Shown: positions 13,857 through 16,810 of the stretch, in pieces | Layout: each line of letters begins with the position of its first letter | Position numbering within the stretch: position 1 is the first letter of the stretch | NCBI GenBank assembly: GCA_900551015.1 | Contig: URUI01000046.1 | Location: forward strand, 1-16,810 | Length of the DNA stretch: 16,810 nucleotides | Direction: 5' to 3' | DNA from: an uncultured Collinsella sp. | Lineage (GTDB): Bacteria > Actinomycetota > Coriobacteriia > Coriobacteriales > Coriobacteriaceae | Made by a program: the position numbers and the translations under genes | The notes under the pieces: model-generated | Database searches by the model: none | What the model was told of the DNA's origin: nothing | The model's input: only the letters and a program-made list of their open reading frames with translations

Positions 13857-14138
13857 ATGGGATGGCGAAGCGATATCGCGCGAGGCGTGTACGGAAACCT
13901 ACCGCGAGCGTTAATGGACCGGAGCTTGTTTCCGCTCGTCGAGGCTAGTTGCAGCCAAATCTGTTTGCCCTGTTCCCGCTGCGGTGCAGACCTCCCATGC
14001 CTAGACATCAGCTTCATCGACACCCGCGACAAGCACGCTGCCGACCCGCGGGCTCGGACGGGCCTACGTCTTCCGGTCTATCCTCAGCAATGCCCAACCT
14101 GCGGATGCACCATTACCTATGACGAGGCGGATGTCTAG
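13857..14138 (+). CDS. Small zinc-ribbon-like hypothetical protein
   Basis: This 93-residue protein begins after a good ribosome site (GGGGAG, three bases). It has two CxxC pairs typical of a zinc ribbon: C39-x2-C42 (CSRCG) and C79-x2-C82 (CPTCGC), plus C32, C36, C48 and C84. The end CGCTITYDEADV resembles the knuckle of small zinc ribbons. Nothing else identifies its function. It follows the HNH gene by 118 bp and could be cotranscribed with it. A 60-residue open frame in another phase overlaps it, but has no cysteine pattern or ribosome site. Existence is likely, not certain. Confidence 0.55.
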   Translation: MGWRSDIARGVYGNLPRALMDRSLFPLVEASCSQICLPCSRCGADLPCLDISFIDTRDKHAADPRARTGLRLPVYPQQCPTCGCTITYDEADV

Positions 14139-14256
14139 TTGCCTGCTGATGAGCGAGGATTGTTGGACGATTGAAAATTGAGCGTGGATTATCGGACGAT
14201 TTTGGGCTGAAAAGCTGTCAAAAACGGGAGATTTTCCACGCTCGGGCGTTTCTGCC
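14139..14256. repeat. Convergent intergenic spacer with direct and inverted repeats
   Basis: A 22-bp direct repeat, 19 of 22 identical, is at 14151-14172 and 14180-14201 (consensus GAGCGwGGATTrTyGGACGATT, period 29). The unit start GAGCGTGGA (14180-14188) is exactly complementary to TCCACGCTC at 14235-14243, so the block could fold into one long hairpin. It sits between convergent genes and may act as terminator or be an intergenic repeat element. Confidence 0.6.
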
Positions 14257-14967
14257 TTATAAGATGCCCCACAGGTAAATCCCCTCGCACAGGGTTTTGT
14301 GGAACTGGGTGTGGTGGTCACGTGCCCAGGTGAAGAGCGCCTGGTCAAAGTTGTCCTGACTGTCGGGGATGCCGTAGACGCCGGCGACTTCCACGCGCAC
14401 GAACTCCAGCGCGGGCAGCTTGTTGATGGCCGTGAGTGCAAACGGCGACGTGGGCTCCTCGAACAGGTAATGGCTGCCTTGCAGCGCGCCGCAGGCGGTG
14501 CAGGTGCTAGCGAGCGATACGGTCTTGGTGGTGCGCGACGTTACGGGCTTGTAGCCGCAGCGCTCGCGCAGGTAGTCGCGAATTTCGGCCGGCACGCAGC
14601 CCAGCGCGGGGACGATGGCTATGGCGTTGGCGCGGGCGGTGTCGATCGCGATGTGGCCCGCGTCGTCCACAGCGGGTATTGCGCCGGGCGCAGCCTTGCT
14701 GCCCGAGTCCTCGGCCACCCGATACGGAATGCCAAAGGCTGCGACCGTCGTCTGCTCGTGACACTTCCAACATTCGCGCTTGCCCAGCACCAGGTAGATG
14801 TAGGGCGCGCTGGGGTCGGAGCGATCAACGCCGGGCAGCCACGCGGCAAAGGGCTCGGGGTTGATGCCGTCGGGCACGTACCAGATCTTCTTGACCCGGT
14901 CCCACTTGGCGCCCAGGGCCTTGGCCTGGTCTTTGTGCGAAAAGGGAACATCGAGCTCGGTGCGCAT
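14257..14967 (-). CDS. DUF5710-domain protein with two CxxC motifs
   Basis: This 236-residue protein starts at 14967 behind AAAGGAGC (four bases). The frame is open further upstream but lacks other good starts. Residues 1-45 (LDVPFSHKDQAKALGAKWDR and KKIWYVPDG) match the DUF5710 domain, a short module found in many bacterial proteins handling nucleic acid, whose function is not established. C66-x2-C69 (CWKC) and C156-x2-C159 (CTACG) could bind one zinc ion. The C-terminal part (LEFVRVEVAGVYG, ARDHHTQFHKTLCEGIYLWG) has no family I recognise. It is convergent with the small zinc-ribbon gene and divergent from the AbiEi-like gene. A DNA- or RNA-related role is only a guess. Confidence 0.78.
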   Translation of the reverse strand: MRTELDVPFSHKDQAKALGAKWDRVKKIWYVPDGINPEPFAAWLPGVDRSDPSAPYIYLVLGKRECWKCHEQTTVAAFGIPYRVAEDSGSKAAPGAIPAVDDAGHIAIDTARANAIAIVPALGCVPAEIRDYLRERCGYKPVTSRTTKTVSLASTCTACGALQGSHYLFEEPTSPFALTAINKLPALEFVRVEVAGVYGIPDSQDNFDQALFTWARDHHTQFHKTLCEGIYLWGIL

Positions 14968-15284
14968 GGCGGCTCCTTTGTGCGACTTGCGGTGCATGTG
15001 CTCCAAGGATACCCCAGCGCTGGGTGTGTGGTCGCTAAACGAGCATTTCGACCGTCCGAGAAGTCGCGGAGCATTTTGGCGAGGTCGTGCCGTCAAGTAA
15101 ATGGGCAAGCAAATGGTCAGCTTTTGGTCAGTTGAGCGGCAACCTTGCCAAAAGCTTGACGGATTTGCAGCTAGACGTCGACGAATGAACACTTTGGACG
15201 CGCTGCGGCAAAAAACCGCCGGTCGTTTGCCGAAAACTTACCAGGACCGCCGGCGGCCGCCGACGCGCGTGTTATCTTCGCGCC
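14968..15284. promoter_or_regulatory. Divergent intergenic region between DUF5710 gene and AbiEi-like gene
   Basis: This 317-bp region holds a perfect palindrome CCCAGCGCTGGG (15013-15024) 46 bp upstream of the minus-strand start, a nested inverted repeat (CCGTCAAG 15090-15097 with CTTGACGG 15155-15162; GCTTTTGG 15120-15127 with CCAAAAGC 15148-15155), and a hairpin CGGCAAA/TTTGCCG (15206-15232). TATCTT at 15273-15278 ends six bases before the ATG at 15285, with no ribosome site between, pointing to a leaderless start. Confidence 0.45.
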
Positions 15285-16388
15285 ATGAGCTACTTTATCG
15301 TTTCACATAACGCTGCGTTGGCGCTTTTGGCGCACATTCCGAACCCTCGATTTGGGGATTCGGAACCAGAGGTCGTGTCGATTGCGGGCGCCTGCGCGCT
15401 CTTGGACCAAGAGGCGCAGGAGTTTATCGATCGCTATGATTTAGGGGTCGAAACGCTGGATTTGCTGGTGCCGTCGCGCGCCGACCGTCGGCGGAGCAAA
15501 CATGTTAAGACGCATCTCTGCACCAACGAGCTCCCGGCGGGTTCGTTTATCTCGCTGGGCCACTGGATGGGCGGCCTGGATGCGTACGTGTGCGCTCCCG
15601 AGCTGGCGTTTGTGCAGGCTGCGCACGACGGCTCTGCAGCCGAGGCCATCTATGCCGGCTATGCCATGACATCGGACTATCGGCTGGACAACCTTGCTCC
15701 CGGCGGGGTGACAAGCAGGGATGGGGGCATGCGCGATGGCAGGCTCACGACGAAGGAGCTCATTGCGGCGTATATCGAGGCGTCCCCAAAGGTAAGGGGT
15801 CTCGCGAAGGCAAAGGCGCTGCTTGCGTATGTGATCGAGGGATCGCGCTCTCCGAGGGAGTCGGGGCTGTGCATGTTTATGTCGCTGCCTGCGCGCTACG
15901 GCGGGTATGCATTGGGCAAGGCCGAGCTCAACAAGAAGGCTTTCATTCGCGATGGACTCAACGATGGGCGCGAGCGCAAACTGCGCGTGTTGGAGCGCAC
16001 GCCCGACATTACGCTTACGGCTAAAGTCGAGGTGGGCAGGGATAAAGTAAAGGCCGGGCTGCTGCCAGAGGTGCTGACCGCGATGGTCGACTACGACAGC
16101 GATGCCATTCATGACGGCCGCGAGAAGATCCACAAGGATGTCGAGCGCCGCAACGAGTTGGAACTGCTTGAGGGAGTAGCGTATTTTACGGTGACAACCG
16201 ACCAAGCAATTGACTACGACAAGCTCGTTCGGCTGTGCGAACGCATCCGACGGAAGCTGCATCGGAATAAGCGCCCCATCTTTAACAAGGCGATGAGTGC
16301 AGAGCAGCGATATTTTGCCCATGCGCGTGCCGAAACGAAGCGATTTTGGCTCTGGCAAGCCGTTATCGATGCGCATCAGTATTGGTAG
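15285..16388 (+). CDS. AbiEi-like / Vsr-like (DUF559-type) fusion protein, predicted nuclease
   Basis: This 367-residue protein has two parts. The N-terminal half (about 1-140), with LLVPSRADRRRSKHVKTHL, SFISLG and VCAPELAFVQAA, resembles the C-terminal part of AbiEi-type antitoxin regulators (pattern vtsPErt). The second half looks like a PD-(D/E)XK nuclease of the Vsr/DUF559 type: GSRSPRE (186-192) with the acidic residue E192, MVDYDSDAIHDGREKIHKDVERRNELE (D269, D271, H276) and VAYFTVTTDQAID. Proteins of this mixed form are, as I recall, common in Coriobacteriia, and usually annotated hypothetical. No toxin partner (AbiEii) is adjacent. The start has no ribosome site but has a -10-like TATCTT right upstream, so the mRNA may be leaderless. 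A defence role is inferred. Confidence 0.8.
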   Translation: MSYFIVSHNAALALLAHIPNPRFGDSEPEVVSIAGACALLDQEAQEFIDRYDLGVETLDLLVPSRADRRRSKHVKTHLCTNELPAGSFISLGHWMGGLDAYVCAPELAFVQAAHDGSAAEAIYAGYAMTSDYRLDNLAPGGVTSRDGGMRDGRLTTKELIAAYIEASPKVRGLAKAKALLAYVIEGSRSPRESGLCMFMSLPARYGGYALGKAELNKKAFIRDGLNDGRERKLRVLERTPDITLTAKVEVGRDKVKAGLLPEVLTAMVDYDSDAIHDGREKIHKDVERRNELELLEGVAYFTVTTDQAIDYDKLVRLCERIRRKLHRNKRPIFNKAMSAEQRYFAHARAETKRFWLWQAVIDAHQYW

Positions 16389-16427
16389 GGGCGGTAACAG
16401 GGGGTTAGAATTAGCGGCCATATATCC

Positions 16428-16606
16428 AGGTTTAATACTTTTCCCGAGAAGTGAACGAGCTTATTTGGACCCCCGAAACATCGACACTTTTAGGGGCTTG
16501 TTTCCTGCGGTTTTGCTGCTGGAATCCTGCGGTTTTAACGTCAAAAAGTGTGGATGCTCCGGGGGTCCAAATAAGCTCGTTCACTTCTGGGAAAAGTATT
16601 AAACCT
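16428..16606. repeat. 179-bp near-perfect palindrome (64-bp arms)
   Basis: The left arm (16428-16491) and right arm (16544-16606) are reverse complements with one indel and three mismatches over about 63 positions, around a 52-base loop. The arms contain CACTTTT near the loop and GGTTTAATAC at the outer ends. The loop holds a 12-bp direct repeat TCCTGCGGTTTT at 16503-16514 and 16525-16536. It has no gene. The organisation suggests a MITE-like or REP-like element or a structured RNA. Confidence 0.85.
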
Positions 16607-16723
16607 CACTTTATAGGGGGTTATTTATATATGGCTGCGAGACCCAACCGCGCCTGATCGGGGCAATCACCGGGGCTGTTTGGGCGGTTTGGCTGCAGCG
16701 GCGTCCTTTTGTCTTGGCGGCGT

Positions 16724-16759
16724 AAAACAAAACAGCTCAGAGGCGAAGCCTCTGAGCTG
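16724..16759 (-). terminator. Terminator downstream of the tRNA gene
   Basis: CAGCTCAGAGGC (16733-16744) pairs perfectly with GCCTCTGAGCTG (16748-16759) around a 3-base loop. On the minus strand it is followed by TTTTGTTTT, so it terminates the tRNA transcript. Confidence 0.85.
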
Positions 16760-16767
16760 CGAACATT

Positions 16768-16810
16768 TGGTGGGCGTTAGAAGATTTGAACTTCTGACCT
16801 CTTCCGTGTC
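16768..16810 (-). tRNA. tRNA-Val(GAC), 3' part only
   Basis: Read on the minus strand, the last 43 bases form a tRNA 3' half: anticodon-stem strand GGAAG, variable loop AGGTC, T-stem AGAAG/CTTCT with loop TTCAAAT, acceptor strand AACGCCC, discriminator A and encoded CCA. Counting back from the T-stem puts GAC at positions 34-36, at the window edge, giving valine. The 5' half lies outside, so the identity is likely but not certain. Confidence 0.7.

Larger units (their letters stand above)
16389..16767. other. Gene-free region with a long palindrome and a tRNA terminator
   Basis: No gene is supported in this 379-bp stretch. It holds the 179-bp palindrome (16428-16606), two direct copies of GGGGGTTA (16400-16407 and 16616-16623), and the outer inverted pair GCCATATAT/ATATATGGC (16417-16425 and 16627-16635). 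From 16636 to 16720 nothing is recognised. The end holds the minus-strand terminator of the tRNA gene. Confidence 0.6.

Noticed and set aside
13766..13948. 60-residue open frame overlapping the zinc-ribbon gene
   Set aside because: No ribosome site, arginine-rich composition typical of an off-frame, and it competes with a better-supported frame.
15441..16421. 326-codon minus-strand open frame
   Set aside because: Shadow of the AbiEi-like gene, with no recognisable domain.
16297..16657. Short open frames over the palindrome
   Set aside because: They overlap the end of the previous gene and run through both arms of the palindrome without any ribosome site or protein pattern.

Overview
The window looks like chromosomal DNA from a Coriobacteriia gut actinobacterium, most likely Collinsella or a close relative. 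This is an inference from high-GC codon use, the gene families present and the leaderless-looking start of one gene; no taxonomic marker is complete enough to prove it.

Layout. (1) 1-1604, minus strand: most of the N-terminal half of an M16C-type zinc peptidase that runs off the left edge. (2) 1885-6621, plus strand: a GntR/UTRA regulator, then mannose-family PTS EIIA and EIIB, a strong terminator and a second promoter, a FrlB-like SIS-domain deglycase, and PTS EIIC and EIID. Together these form a catabolic locus for an Amadori-type sugar-amine such as fructoselysine: the PTS imports and phosphorylates the substrate, and the deglycase splits the phosphorylated product into glucose 6-phosphate and the free amine. 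(3) About 6709-7450: an IS200-like insertion sequence with a single tnpA, terminal hairpins and a structured 3' region. (4) 7503-7725: two copies of an unusual module of GAGAGAT/ATCTCTC repeats in inverted orientation. (5) 7919-12511: a PilZ (c-di-GMP receptor) protein, a membrane-anchored protein, a convergent hypothetical gene, and two exported proteins with SipW/TasA-type signal peptides. The anchored protein and the second exported protein share a VVIW(L/M)(D/E)GxDx(E/D)C module, and the first exported protein carries a diverged form. This suggests a c-di-GMP-linked surface-fibre or matrix system. (6) 12656-16388: an HNH endonuclease that may be modification-dependent, a small zinc-ribbon protein, a DUF5710-type protein on the minus strand, and an AbiEi-like/Vsr-like fusion protein. 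(7) 16389-16810: a 179-bp near-perfect palindrome, then a minus-strand terminator and the 3' part of a tRNA, probably tRNA-Val(GAC), cut by the right edge.

The items most worth following are the PilZ/TasA-like cluster with its duplicated GAGAGAT module, the long palindrome at 16428-16606, and the regulatory architecture of the PTS/deglycase locus. Family calls were made by reading motifs by eye; no database search was run.
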